From NCBI RefSeq assembly GCF_003966955.1, contig NZ_AP019367.1:1240001-1304000 (forward strand): a DNA stretch of 64,000 bases, in the 5' to 3' direction. The notes under the pieces were generated by a model, which was not told the origin of the DNA, did not search any database, and saw nothing but the letters and a program-made list of their open reading frames with translations. The DNA comes from Parolsenella catena. Its GTDB lineage: Bacteria > Actinomycetota > Coriobacteriia > Coriobacteriales > Atopobiaceae. The first letter of the stretch is position 1, and each line of letters opens with the position of its first letter. The position numbers and the translations under genes are program-made. Below, piece by piece: positions 16,672 to 25,150 of the stretch.

Positions 16672-16806
16672 CAAGATTCAGGCTTGGGCACCCACGCTGG
16701 GATGCGATTCCTTTGTCCGACCAGACAGCTGCCCGCAGGCGCCGTTCAGGTGGGGCCACAACCTCTGACCCACTTGGCGTGCGCGACCTCTCGGCCACAC
16801 GAATTG

Positions 16807-16837
16807 ATAGTATTGCACGCAGGAGACACACGTGCAA
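16807..16837 (-). promoter_or_regulatory. Putative promoter of infC-rpmI-rplT
   Basis: TTGCAC (16832-16837) and TACTAT (16807-16812) are separated by 19 bp, slightly long. A start near 16800 gives a leader of about 260 bases, most of 16541-16800, which holds the attenuator and no gene. The divergent methylase gene begins only a few bases away. Confidence 0.45.
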
Positions 16838-16845
16838 GGAGAAAT

Positions 16846-17892
16846 ATGAGCAGCAGGCAACGCGCGCACAAGGCCACCACACGAGCAAACCGCCAGGCGA
16901 GAAGGCCGCGCGAGCAGACCCACGAGCCGCAGACGCTCGACGAGCAGACGGGGCTGCCCACCCACCTCGTCGAGGCGGTCAGGGCGTCTGCGGGACCCCT
17001 TGCGGACACCATCATAGCCGGATGGGGCCAGGAGCGCCCCGTGACCATGCGCGTCAACACGCTGCGCTCAAGCCTTGCCGACGTCACGCGCGAGCTGGAC
17101 GAGGCGGGCATCGGGTGCGCACGCGTCCCGTGGTACGCGGACGCGCTCGTGCTTGCCGACGACGTCCGCGAGAGAGACGTCTGGGGCCTTAACGCCTATG
17201 CCCAGGGGAAGGTGTACCTCCAGAGCCTCTCCTCCATGCTGCCACCGCTCGCCCTGCGCCCGCAGCCGGGCACCGATGTGCTCGACATGTGCGCCGCCCC
17301 CGGCGGAAAGACGAGCGAGCTCGCAGCGCTTGCCCCCGCGCGTAAGGGCGTGCGCGCCGCGCGCGTCACGGCATGCGAGCTTTCCGCGCCACGTGCCGAG
17401 AAGCTCGAGCACAACCTCGCGAAGCTCGGCGCCACGAACGTCCAGGTCATGCGCGTGGACGCCCGTAGGCTCGATGACTGGTTCTCCTTCGATCAGGTGC
17501 TGCTCGACGCCCCCTGCACGGGCTCTGGCACCGTGTCCCTCCACGACGGGCACGCGGCCCGCTACCTCACGCCCGAGCTCGCAAACCGCGTCGAGCGCTC
17601 GCAGCGCGCGCTTCTCGACCGGGGCCTCACCGTGCTCAAGGCCGGGGGCAGCCTCGTGTACTCGACGTGCTCGATCCTGCCGCGCGAGAACGAGGACGTC
17701 GTGGAGTGGGCCCTCGCGCGCCATGCGGACTGCGAGCTCGTCGACGTGGCGCTGCCGCACGCAGTAGCCGGCGAGGACACGGACGACGAGGCGCCCCTGG
17801 CACTGCCGAACCGGCTGCCCGGCACGCTCACGGTGTGCCCAAGCCGCCTCTACGAGGGCTTCTTTGTCTCAAGGATCGTGAAGCGCGGCTAG
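16846..17892 (+). CDS. RsmB/NOP-family rRNA (cytosine-5) methyltransferase
   Basis: SAM-dependent methylase that puts a methyl group on C5 of a cytosine in RNA, most likely 16S rRNA. The 348-residue protein has the SAM loop DMCAAPGGKTSELAAL (about 146-160), the motif IV cysteine in LLDAPCTGSGTV and the catalytic motif VI cysteine in VYSTCSILPRENE. The first 45 residues are basic and look disordered. A long N-terminal NusB domain like that of RsmB is lacking, so the exact target (RsmB-like or RsmF-like) is open. The ATG at 16846 follows AAGGAG; the longer open frame upstream covers the infC leader. Confidence 0.88.
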   Translation: MSSRQRAHKATTRANRQARRPREQTHEPQTLDEQTGLPTHLVEAVRASAGPLADTIIAGWGQERPVTMRVNTLRSSLADVTRELDEAGIGCARVPWYADALVLADDVRERDVWGLNAYAQGKVYLQSLSSMLPPLALRPQPGTDVLDMCAAPGGKTSELAALAPARKGVRAARVTACELSAPRAEKLEHNLAKLGATNVQVMRVDARRLDDWFSFDQVLLDAPCTGSGTVSLHDGHAARYLTPELANRVERSQRALLDRGLTVLKAGGSLVYSTCSILPRENEDVVEWALARHADCELVDVALPHAVAGEDTDDEAPLALPNRLPGTLTVCPSRLYEGFFVSRIVKRG

Positions 17893-17938
17893 CGCGCGGT
17901 GACGGGAGGCACGAGGCGAGAGGGGTGCGCCACTCTCG

Positions 17939-18436
17939 TCACTCGTCCCCGAGCGCGTGCCCGCGCGAGGCGAACATGGCCTCGACGTCCTCGGGCGTCG
18001 TGTCAAGCGCGCAGGCAAGCTCCTCGAGGGAGCGATCGCGGGCGTCACGCAGGACGCGGATGAGGTAGGAGCTGGGCTTCTTGGAGCCTGCCTCCGCCTC
18101 GGCGATGCGGGCACGCATCGTCTTCACGACGAGCACCGAGTCTGGCACGCCGTGCTTGAGCAGCTTCTTGAAGTGGCTCTCCTCCAGCCCGGAGTTGCGG
18201 TCCGTGAACGTGTCGCACGCGAGGTCCGCGTAGCCGTCGATGACGGCAAGGGCCTCCTCGCGGCCCACGGGCGGGTGAAGGTTCTTCTCGGCCTGGGCGG
18301 CGGGGTACATGAGACGCGTGGCGCCGCGGCCGGAGCCGGTCTCGAGGATGAGCATGGGAGCGGGCGAGTCCTGGAAGCCGACGACCGTGCACAGTCCCTG
18401 TCCGGGATGGACGACACGCTCACCAACAGAAAACAG
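17939..18436 (-). CDS. CarD-like transcription factor
   Basis: CarD proteins bind the RNA polymerase beta subunit and stabilise open promoter complexes. The protein starts FSVGERVVHPGQGLCTVVGF, which is the CarD RNAP-interacting domain, and has the basic/helical C-terminal domain (about 90-165). The start chosen is the CTG at 18436 because GGAGG lies five bases upstream and family members start just before FSVGE; no ATG, GTG or TTG with a good site exists in frame (a TTG at 18481 would add 15 hydrophobic residues). The protein would then be 165 residues. It stands alone between the rRNA methylase and tRNA-Leu. Confidence 0.85.
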   Translation of the reverse strand: MFSVGERVVHPGQGLCTVVGFQDSPAPMLILETGSGRGATRLMYPAAQAEKNLHPPVGREEALAVIDGYADLACDTFTDRNSGLEESHFKKLLKHGVPDSVLVVKTMRARIAEAEAGSKKPSSYLIRVLRDARDRSLEELACALDTTPEDVEAMFASRGHALGDE

Positions 18437-18612
18437 CGCTACCTCCGCACCGATGGCCAACAGAAATAAGATTACCACCAAAAAACGGTATAACCGCAGG
18501 TAAATTCATAGGTTTCACGCAAATCGGACGCAATGACGAGCACTCTCGCCGCGCGGTGACAAAACGACCCCGTCCCCAGCCGTCACGCTTACGGTATACT
18601 TGTCCGACACTG

Positions 18613-18696
18613 GCCCGAGTGGTGGAATGGCAGACACGGAGGTCTCAAAAACCTCTGGGGAAACCCGTGCGAGTTCGACCCTCGCCTCGGGCACCA
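18613..18696 (+). tRNA. tRNA-Leu (anticodon CAA)
   Basis: A class II tRNA of 84 bases with long variable arm. Acceptor GCCCGAG pairs with CTCGGGC, the anticodon stem GAGGT-ACCTC holds loop CTCAAAA with anticodon CAA (codon TTG), and the T arm GCGAG-TTCGACC-CTCGC is intact. CCA is encoded. Confidence 0.95.
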
Positions 18697-18705
18697 GAAC
18701 ATGGC

Positions 18706-18745
18706 AAGGCCCGGACGAGCACGCGCTCGCCCGGGCCTTTTCTTT
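18706..18745 (+). terminator. Terminator of tRNA-Leu
   Basis: AAGGCCCGG (18706-18714) pairs with CCGGGCCTT (18731-18739) and is followed by TTCTTT on the plus strand. It overlaps the last codon of the convergent metallohydrolase gene by one or two bases. Confidence 0.85.
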
Positions 18746-19451
18746 ACGCACACGTGCGGCTCGCCGCCTGCAGGTAGGGGTTGGACCGCAGCTCCCAGCC
18801 AATCGTCGTGTCGTCGCCGTGGCCGGTGAGGACGTGCGTCTCGCCCGGGAGCTCGCGGGCGAGCGTGCCCAGAGAGGACAAGAGCGCGGCGGGGTCGCCA
18901 CCGGCAAGGTCGGTGCGGCCGGCGCTTCCCGCAAACAGCGTGTCACCCACGAAGGCAAGGCCCGCCGCCGTCCCCTGCCCCACGAGCGTGACGCCGCCCG
19001 GCGTGTGACCCGGCGTCGCGACCACACGGAAACGGGCCTCGCCCACGCCCGTGGTACCGCCCGGCACGAGAAGCTCGTCGGGCTCGGGCGCGTCATCGTC
19101 GTACTCGATGCCAAACGCGCGGGCACGGCGCGCATGGCGCGCGAGGTCGGCGTCGGCCGCGTTGATGGCAAAGCGCGCGCCCGTAGCCGCGATGAGCGCC
19201 GCCACGCCTCCCACGTGGTCCGCGTGACCGTGCGTGGCCACGACGAGCTCAACGTCCACGTCAGAGAGCGCCTCGGCGATGCGGGCGCCCTCGGCGCCGG
19301 GGTCGACGACCATGGCCTTGCCGCAAGAGACCACGGCATAGCAGTTCGTCGAGAACGGCGACACGACGAAGCGCCTCAGCTCAAGCGCGGCGTCCGCCAT
19401 GCCGGCGACGTCATCGAAGGCCATCCGCCCCGTGTTCCAGAACTCGCCCAT
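18744..19451 (-). CDS. Metallo-beta-lactamase-fold hydrolase (glyoxalase II-like)
   Basis: A 235-residue hydrolase of the MBL fold. The zinc motif THGHADHVGG (HxHxDH) is near residue 75, with further ligands in TPGHTPGGV, FVGDTLF and a C-terminal TGHGDDT. The small size and TNCY start of the domain are like glyoxalase II-type thioester hydrolases, but the substrate is not known. The ATG at 19451 follows GGGAGG, which lies in the last codons of relA; only one base separates the relA stop from it, so the two are coupled. Confidence 0.88.
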   Translation of the reverse strand: MGEFWNTGRMAFDDVAGMADAALELRRFVVSPFSTNCYAVVSCGKAMVVDPGAEGARIAEALSDVDVELVVATHGHADHVGGVAALIAATGARFAINAADADLARHARRARAFGIEYDDDAPEPDELLVPGGTTGVGEARFRVVATPGHTPGGVTLVGQGTAAGLAFVGDTLFAGSAGRTDLAGGDPAALLSSLGTLARELPGETHVLTGHGDDTTIGWELRSNPYLQAASRTCA

Positions 19452-19452
19452 G

Positions 19453-21810
19453 CTACCTCCCATGAATCGAGTTGGCGCCCTCGCCGGGCATGATGCGGCG
19501 CGCGTCGTAGACGGAAGGCACGCGGCTCACCGTGGCAAGCAGGGTGTCGAGCAGGTTCGCGTCGCTGATGGCGACGAGGAAGCGCAGCTTGGCGACGCCC
19601 TGGGGGCTCGTGTTCGTGGCGGCGGAGAGGATGTTGCCGCCCGCCTCGCCCACGGCGATCGTGACGTCCTTGAGAAGGCCCATGCGGTCCGTGGCCTCGA
19701 CCATGATCTCCACCTGGAACTGCGTGGCACCCGAGGTGTCCCACTCGACCTCGATCATGCGCTCGGGATGTGCCATAAGGCCCTTGACGTTGGGGCAGCT
19801 CGAGCGGTGCACGGACACGCCGCGGCCACGCGTGATGAAGCCCACGATGTCGTCGCCGGCCACAGGGTTGCAGCAGTGCGCGAGGTGCACGAGCAGGTCG
19901 GCATCGCCCTTGGCGACCACGCCACAGCTCGCGCGGCGGCGCTTGGCAGAGCCCTTGGGGGCGCGGGCCTGGCGCGGTGCGCTCATGGGCTTGGAGCCGC
20001 CCTCGAAGAACTCCTCGCGCGCGGCGTTCGCCTCGGCGTTGGCGCGCTGCTGGGCCGCGAGCATCTCGGCCGGGGACCCCTCCTCGAGCACGGCCTGGAC
20101 CTTGTTGGCCACCGACTTGGCCGTCACCTTGCCGTTGGCGATGGCGGCGAGCATGTCGTCGGTCTCCTTGAACGACAGCTCCTCGCTCACGCGCGCGAGC
20201 GCCTTGGCCGAGCGCGGCGTGGAGATGCCGTAGCCGCGCTTGCGCAGCTCGCGGCCGAGCTCGCCACGGCCCGCCTCGGCGTCGTCGGACTTCGTGGATG
20301 CCGCGAAGTACTTGCGGATCTTGGAGCGCGCCGAGGGCGTCGCCACGATGTTCATCCAGTCTCGCGAGGGCTTGGCGCTCTTGTTCGTAAGGATCTCCAC
20401 GCGGTCGCCGGTGGCGAGCGGCTTGGTGAGCGAGACCACCGAGCCGTTGACCTTGGCGCCCACGCAGTGGTTTCCCACCTCGGTGTGGACGGCGTAGGCA
20501 AAGTCGAGCGGCGTGGAGCCGGCACGCAGGTTCATGACCTCGCCCTTGGGCGTGAACACGAAGATCTCGTCGCCGAAGAGGTCCACGCGCAGGTCCTCGA
20601 GGAACTCGTGCGGGTCCTCCATGTCGCCCTCGACCGTCCAGTCGAGGCTGCGGCGGATCCAGGAGATCTGGCGGTCGACGCTCTTGTCGTCGGCGCTCAT
20701 GTTGCCCTGCGAGTTGCCCGCGCGCTTGTACAGCCAGTGGGCGGCGATGCCGTACTCGGCCTGCTCGTGCATCTCTACCGTGCGCAGCTGGATCTCGATG
20801 GGACGGGCCTCCGGGCCCACGACCGTGGTGTGGAGCGACTGGTAGCCGTTGGGCTTGGGCGTGGCGATGTAGTCCTTGAAGCGGCCGGGAAGCGGGTGCC
20901 ACAGCGAGTGGACGGCGCCCAGGGCCGAGTAGCAGTCTCCCACCGTCTGCAGGATAACGCGCAGCGCGATGAGGTCGTAGATGTCGGAGAACTCCTTGCC
21001 CTTGCGCTTCATCTTGAGGTGGATGCTCCACAGGTGCTTCGGGCGGCCCGTGATCGTGAAGCCGTCGAGGCCAACGCGGCGCAGCTCGTCGGTGAGCGTC
21101 TTGATGGCCTCCTCGGTGTCGCGCTCGCGCTGGTCTCGGGAGTCCTGGACCATGCGCGCGATGCGCTGGTACTCCTCGGGCTCGAGGTAGAAGAACGCGA
21201 GGTCCTCGAGCTCCCACTTGAGCGAGGAGATGCCGAGGCGGTCTGCGAGCGGCGCGTAGACGTCCATGGTCTCATGGGCCTTGAACGTGCGGCGGTCGGG
21301 CGGAAGCGCCGCGAGCGTGCGCATGTTGTGCAGGCGGTCGGCGAGCTTGATGATGACGACGCGGATGTCGCGGCTCATGGCGAGGAACATCTTGCGCAGG
21401 TTCAGCGCCTGCTTGGCGTCCATGGAGTCGACCTCGATCGAGGTGAGCTTCGTGACACCGTCCACGAGCTCGGCGACCGTTTCGCCAAACAGCTCGGAGA
21501 GGTCGGAGAGCGTGGCCGGGGCGTCCTCCACGGTGTCATGGAGCAGCGCCGCACAGATCACGTCCTCGTCCATGTGAAGGTCATGGGCCAGGATGAGCGC
21601 CACCTCGACGGGATGGTTGATGTAGGGCTCGCCGCTGCGGCGCCGCTGGTCGCGGTGGAACTCGGCGGCAAAGCGGTAGGCCTCGTCGACCTTTGCCATC
21701 CCCTCGGCCGAGAGGTACCTCGAGCAGGTCTTCCTCAGCAGCGGGTAGTCGTCGGCCCCAACCTCCGGGGCCCCCTCGGGCGGTGCCGCGACGTGCTTGG
21801 TCTCTGACAT
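19453..21810 (-). CDS. relA: Bifunctional (p)ppGpp synthetase/hydrolase
   Basis: Stringent response enzyme that makes and probably breaks down (p)ppGpp. The 785-residue protein has an HD hydrolase domain (about 45-200, with INHP, ALLHDTVED and KLADRLHNMRTL intact), a synthetase domain (about 245-365, GRPKHLWSIHLKM, YDLIALRVI, PIEIQLRT), a TGS domain (about 395-460), the helical and zinc-finger region (CCNPVAGDDIVGF) and a C-terminal ACT domain (about 700-775). Both catalytic sites look whole, so it is probably bifunctional. The ATG at 21810 follows GGAGTGA, which includes the recJ stop. It lies within the secD-recJ-relA-hydrolase operon. Confidence 0.96.
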   Translation of the reverse strand: MSETKHVAAPPEGAPEVGADDYPLLRKTCSRYLSAEGMAKVDEAYRFAAEFHRDQRRRSGEPYINHPVEVALILAHDLHMDEDVICAALLHDTVEDAPATLSDLSELFGETVAELVDGVTKLTSIEVDSMDAKQALNLRKMFLAMSRDIRVVIIKLADRLHNMRTLAALPPDRRTFKAHETMDVYAPLADRLGISSLKWELEDLAFFYLEPEEYQRIARMVQDSRDQRERDTEEAIKTLTDELRRVGLDGFTITGRPKHLWSIHLKMKRKGKEFSDIYDLIALRVILQTVGDCYSALGAVHSLWHPLPGRFKDYIATPKPNGYQSLHTTVVGPEARPIEIQLRTVEMHEQAEYGIAAHWLYKRAGNSQGNMSADDKSVDRQISWIRRSLDWTVEGDMEDPHEFLEDLRVDLFGDEIFVFTPKGEVMNLRAGSTPLDFAYAVHTEVGNHCVGAKVNGSVVSLTKPLATGDRVEILTNKSAKPSRDWMNIVATPSARSKIRKYFAASTKSDDAEAGRGELGRELRKRGYGISTPRSAKALARVSEELSFKETDDMLAAIANGKVTAKSVANKVQAVLEEGSPAEMLAAQQRANAEANAAREEFFEGGSKPMSAPRQARAPKGSAKRRRASCGVVAKGDADLLVHLAHCCNPVAGDDIVGFITRGRGVSVHRSSCPNVKGLMAHPERMIEVEWDTSGATQFQVEIMVEATDRMGLLKDVTIAVGEAGGNILSAATNTSPQGVAKLRFLVAISDANLLDTLLATVSRVPSVYDARRIMPGEGANSIHGR

Positions 21811-21814
21811 GGCG

Positions 21815-24800
21815 TCACTCCCCCTCCTCTCGCACCATCGTCCCGAACCCCGGGACGATGGGCCTGTTGATGTGGTCGAGAAGCTCGCCGGGCGTGGCGG
21901 CAAGCACCCAGTCGCAGAAGGCGTGGAACTCCTCGCCGCTGCGCTTGCCCTCGAGGTAGCGGATGGAGCTGTCGAGCTCCATGTGGCCCGGCGAGGGCAC
22001 CATGACGATGCGCCTGCCCGTCCCGTAGCCCTCGACCTCGAGGAACCCCAGGTCGCGGAAGATGGCGATGCCCGCCGACACCGAGCGCTCCTCGAGGGTG
22101 GTCGCCGGCGCCGTCTGCAGGCACGCCTCGAGGATCTCTGCGTTCGTGCGCCCGATCGCGCCGTCCGAGTCCTGGGAGGCGCGGGCCGCCAGGCTTCGCA
22201 GCGTCCTCCACAGGCAGACGAGCTCTTCTCGGCCCGGGGCGTAGGAGGACAGGATGCGCTCGTTGACGTGGGCGTCGCGCGAGCCGAACAGCAGGTGGAT
22301 CGTGGCGGGCTTGCCGTCGCGGCCGGCGCGGCCGCTCATCTGGTTGAACTCGATGGCACCGAACGGCATGTGGTAGAGCACGACGTGGCGGATGTCTGGC
22401 AGGTTGACGCCCTCGCCGAACGCGCTCGTGGAGATGACGCACGTGAGCGCGCCGGAGCGGAACGCCCGCTCCACACGGTTGCGCTCCTGGCGCGTGAGGC
22501 CGGCATTGTAGAACGCGATGCGCTGGCCCAGCTCGGGGTTTGCCTTCCTCAGCGCGCGGGCGAGCACGACGGACTGCTCGCGCGAGTTCACGTAACACAC
22601 GCACTTCTCGCCCGTGCTCGCAATCGAGACAAGCGCGGCCTCGCGGTCATGCAGCTCGCGCTCGTCGTCGAGCACGAGGTTGGCGCGGCGCGTGTCGTCC
22701 ACGATGACGTCGTCGATGCCGGCAAGCTCGCAGATCTGCCTGGCAACGGGCTCGGCGGCCGTCGCCGTGACGGCAAGCGTCACGGGATGCCCGAGCTCGC
22801 CCAGCACGCGGGGCAGCTCCCGGTAGGTCGTGCGCGAGCCACCGTCCGAGGTGCCGGCATGGTGGGCCTCGTCGATGACGACGAATCCGATGCGGCCCGA
22901 GGCGGCGAAGCGCCCCGAGTGGATGGCGAGGAACTCCGGCGTCGTGAGCACAACGTCCACGGTGCCCGCCGCAAGGCCGCCAAAGACCTCCTCGCGAACC
23001 TCGGGCGAGCTCTCACCCGTGAGCACGCGGGCGGACAGGCCGAGCGCGGCGAGCTCGCCGGTGATGTGGAAGCTCTGGTCCGCGACGAGGGCGCGCAGCG
23101 GGTAGACGAAGACGCTCGCACGGCTCCGGGCAAGCGCGAGGCGCGCGGCGTGCACGTGGAAGACGAGCGACTTGCCGCGTCCCGTCGCCATGACGCACAG
23201 GGCGCTGCGACCGGCCGCGAGGGCGTCGAGCGCGGCGCGCTGGGCGCCCAGCAGCTCGTGGTCCCCGATGAAGCGGTGCACGAGGCGGTCCGTGAGCTCG
23301 GCCTCGCTCATGCCGGCGGCCTGCTCGCGGGCGTCGGTGCTCGCCGGCTCGGGCGGCTCGTGGGTGTCGGAGGCGAGAATCTGCGGCACGCGGCCAAACA
23401 GCTCGGAGACGACCTCGGGTGTGCTCACGCCGGGCGTAGCCTCGCGGTAGATGATGTCGCGCACCATGAGCTTGGGCTTCGTGCGGCCCTGCCACGTCTC
23501 GGCGACCGCCTCGAACACGAGGTCGACGGCGCCCTCGTAGTCGCAGGCGCGCTCGACGTCGGGAGTGCGGAACATGATGGCCGGCACGGAGCTCACGCCG
23601 TCTGTCGCCAAGAAGCGCAGGTGCTCGCCGGAGCGGCCCACACGGCTGCGTGCGCGCATGACCACGCCCGTGGCGGCAAGAAGCGGCACCTTGTTGCCCT
23701 GGCCGAACGGCTTGAGGGCGCCGAGCGACTCGATGGTGGGTACGTCGAGCTCGTCGAGCCCCACGACGGCCGCGACCTCGCCGGTGTCGACGAACTGCTC
23801 GGCGGGAAGCTCGTCGAGCACGGCCTCGAGTCGGGCACGGAACGCGTCGATGTTCTCGGCATCGATCGTGACGCCCACCGCACCGGCGTGGCCGCCAAAG
23901 CGCACGAGCAAATCGCCGCAGCGCTCGACGGCCTCGAACAGGTTGACCGAGCCCACGGAGCGGCCCGAGCCATGGGCCACGCCGTCGGAGATGGAGAAGA
24001 GGATGGCGGGCACGTGATAGCGGTTAACGACGCGGCTCGCGACAATGCCCTTCACGCCCTCGTGCCAGCCCTCGCCGCCCACGACGATGGCGCGCCCCCC
24101 GTCATAGGTCTCCTCGACCATGGCCATGGCCTGGTCGGCAAGGTCGCGCTCGATGTCGCGTCGGTTCTGGTTGATGGTCTCGAGCTGGGCGGCCAACGAG
24201 GCGGCCTCGGTGGCGTCGTTGGAGACGAGCAGATTGAAGGCAACGTCAACGTCGCCCATGCGGCCGGCGGCGTTCAGGCGCGGGACGAGCGAGAACGGCA
24301 GGCCGTCCGCCTCGATCTGCGAGAGGTCGCAGTTGGCCACCGCGGCCAGCGCCACGATGCCGGGGCGCTGCGTGTGGCGCATGCGCTCGATGCCGTCCGT
24401 GACCAGGGCGCGGTTCTCGCGCGTGAGGTTCATCATGTCCGAGATGGTGCCGAGCGTGGCGACGTCGGTGTAGGAGCGCCACAGCTCGGGGACCCCCATG
24501 CGCCGCCCGAGCTCCTGCACGAGCTTGAGCGCCACGCCGGCGCCGGCAAGGTCGCAGCTGGGGCAGTCGTGGTCGAGCTTGGGGTCGCAGACGGGGACAT
24601 CCGCGGGAACGAGGTCGGAGGGCTCGTGGTGGTCCGTCACGACGACGTCTATGCCCTGGGCGCGCACCATCTCGACCTCGGCGGCGGCGGCGATGCCATT
24701 GTCCACCGTGACGATCAGGTCCGGGTGGCAGCCCTCCACGACGCGCTCGAGCGCCTCGGCCGACAGCCCGTAGCCCTCGCCGAAGCGCCTCGGGATGTAG

Positions 24801-25147
24801 GGGTGCACCTCGGCGCCGAGCTCGCGAAGGCCCAGCGTGAGCAGACACGTCGAGCTCATGCCGTCCACGTCGAAGTCACCGAAGACGGCGATGACCTCAT
24901 GGTTGCGCACGGCCCGCTCGACGCGGTCCGCCGCGGGCACGAGACCGGGCAGCTCGCGCGGGTCCAGCCAGTCTCGCTCGAGCGACGGCGTGAGGAACTC
25001 GCGCGCCTGGGCGGCCGTGCGGATGCCGCGCGCCACCATGACGCGGGCCGCAAGCGGCGTGACGCCCGTGGCGGCGCGGACCTCGTGCTCGGCGACGGCA
25101 TCGCCGGTAAGGACGTGCCAGCGGTCGCTCTCTCTCAGGCCGCTCAT
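21815..25147 (-). CDS. recJ: RecJ exonuclease fused to a RecQ-like DEAH helicase
   Basis: A 1110-residue two-part protein. Residues 1-590 are RecJ, the 5'-3' single-strand DNA exonuclease: DHH motif FGDFDVDG (89-96), TVDNGIA, TDHHEPSD (171-178), PRLNAAGRMGD and DHHA1 motif FGGHAGAVG (417-425), then the OB fold. Residues 605-1110 are a superfamily 2 helicase: Walker A ATGRGKS (654-660), VVIDEAHH (757-763), TATAAEP, and motif VI NQMSGRAGRDG. Motif I has R where RecQ usually has T or S. E. coli RecJ is about 580 residues and uses RecQ as a separate partner; here both are one chain. It starts three bases after secD and ends four before relA. Confidence 0.93.
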   Translation of the reverse strand: MSGLRESDRWHVLTGDAVAEHEVRAATGVTPLAARVMVARGIRTAAQAREFLTPSLERDWLDPRELPGLVPAADRVERAVRNHEVIAVFGDFDVDGMSSTCLLTLGLRELGAEVHPYIPRRFGEGYGLSAEALERVVEGCHPDLIVTVDNGIAAAAEVEMVRAQGIDVVVTDHHEPSDLVPADVPVCDPKLDHDCPSCDLAGAGVALKLVQELGRRMGVPELWRSYTDVATLGTISDMMNLTRENRALVTDGIERMRHTQRPGIVALAAVANCDLSQIEADGLPFSLVPRLNAAGRMGDVDVAFNLLVSNDATEAASLAAQLETINQNRRDIERDLADQAMAMVEETYDGGRAIVVGGEGWHEGVKGIVASRVVNRYHVPAILFSISDGVAHGSGRSVGSVNLFEAVERCGDLLVRFGGHAGAVGVTIDAENIDAFRARLEAVLDELPAEQFVDTGEVAAVVGLDELDVPTIESLGALKPFGQGNKVPLLAATGVVMRARSRVGRSGEHLRFLATDGVSSVPAIMFRTPDVERACDYEGAVDLVFEAVAETWQGRTKPKLMVRDIIYREATPGVSTPEVVSELFGRVPQILASDTHEPPEPASTDAREQAAGMSEAELTDRLVHRFIGDHELLGAQRAALDALAAGRSALCVMATGRGKSLVFHVHAARLALARSRASVFVYPLRALVADQSFHITGELAALGLSARVLTGESSPEVREEVFGGLAAGTVDVVLTTPEFLAIHSGRFAASGRIGFVVIDEAHHAGTSDGGSRTTYRELPRVLGELGHPVTLAVTATAAEPVARQICELAGIDDVIVDDTRRANLVLDDERELHDREAALVSIASTGEKCVCYVNSREQSVVLARALRKANPELGQRIAFYNAGLTRQERNRVERAFRSGALTCVISTSAFGEGVNLPDIRHVVLYHMPFGAIEFNQMSGRAGRDGKPATIHLLFGSRDAHVNERILSSYAPGREELVCLWRTLRSLAARASQDSDGAIGRTNAEILEACLQTAPATTLEERSVSAGIAIFRDLGFLEVEGYGTGRRIVMVPSPGHMELDSSIRYLEGKRSGEEFHAFCDWVLAATPGELLDHINRPIVPGFGTMVREEGE

Positions 25148-25150
25148 CCG

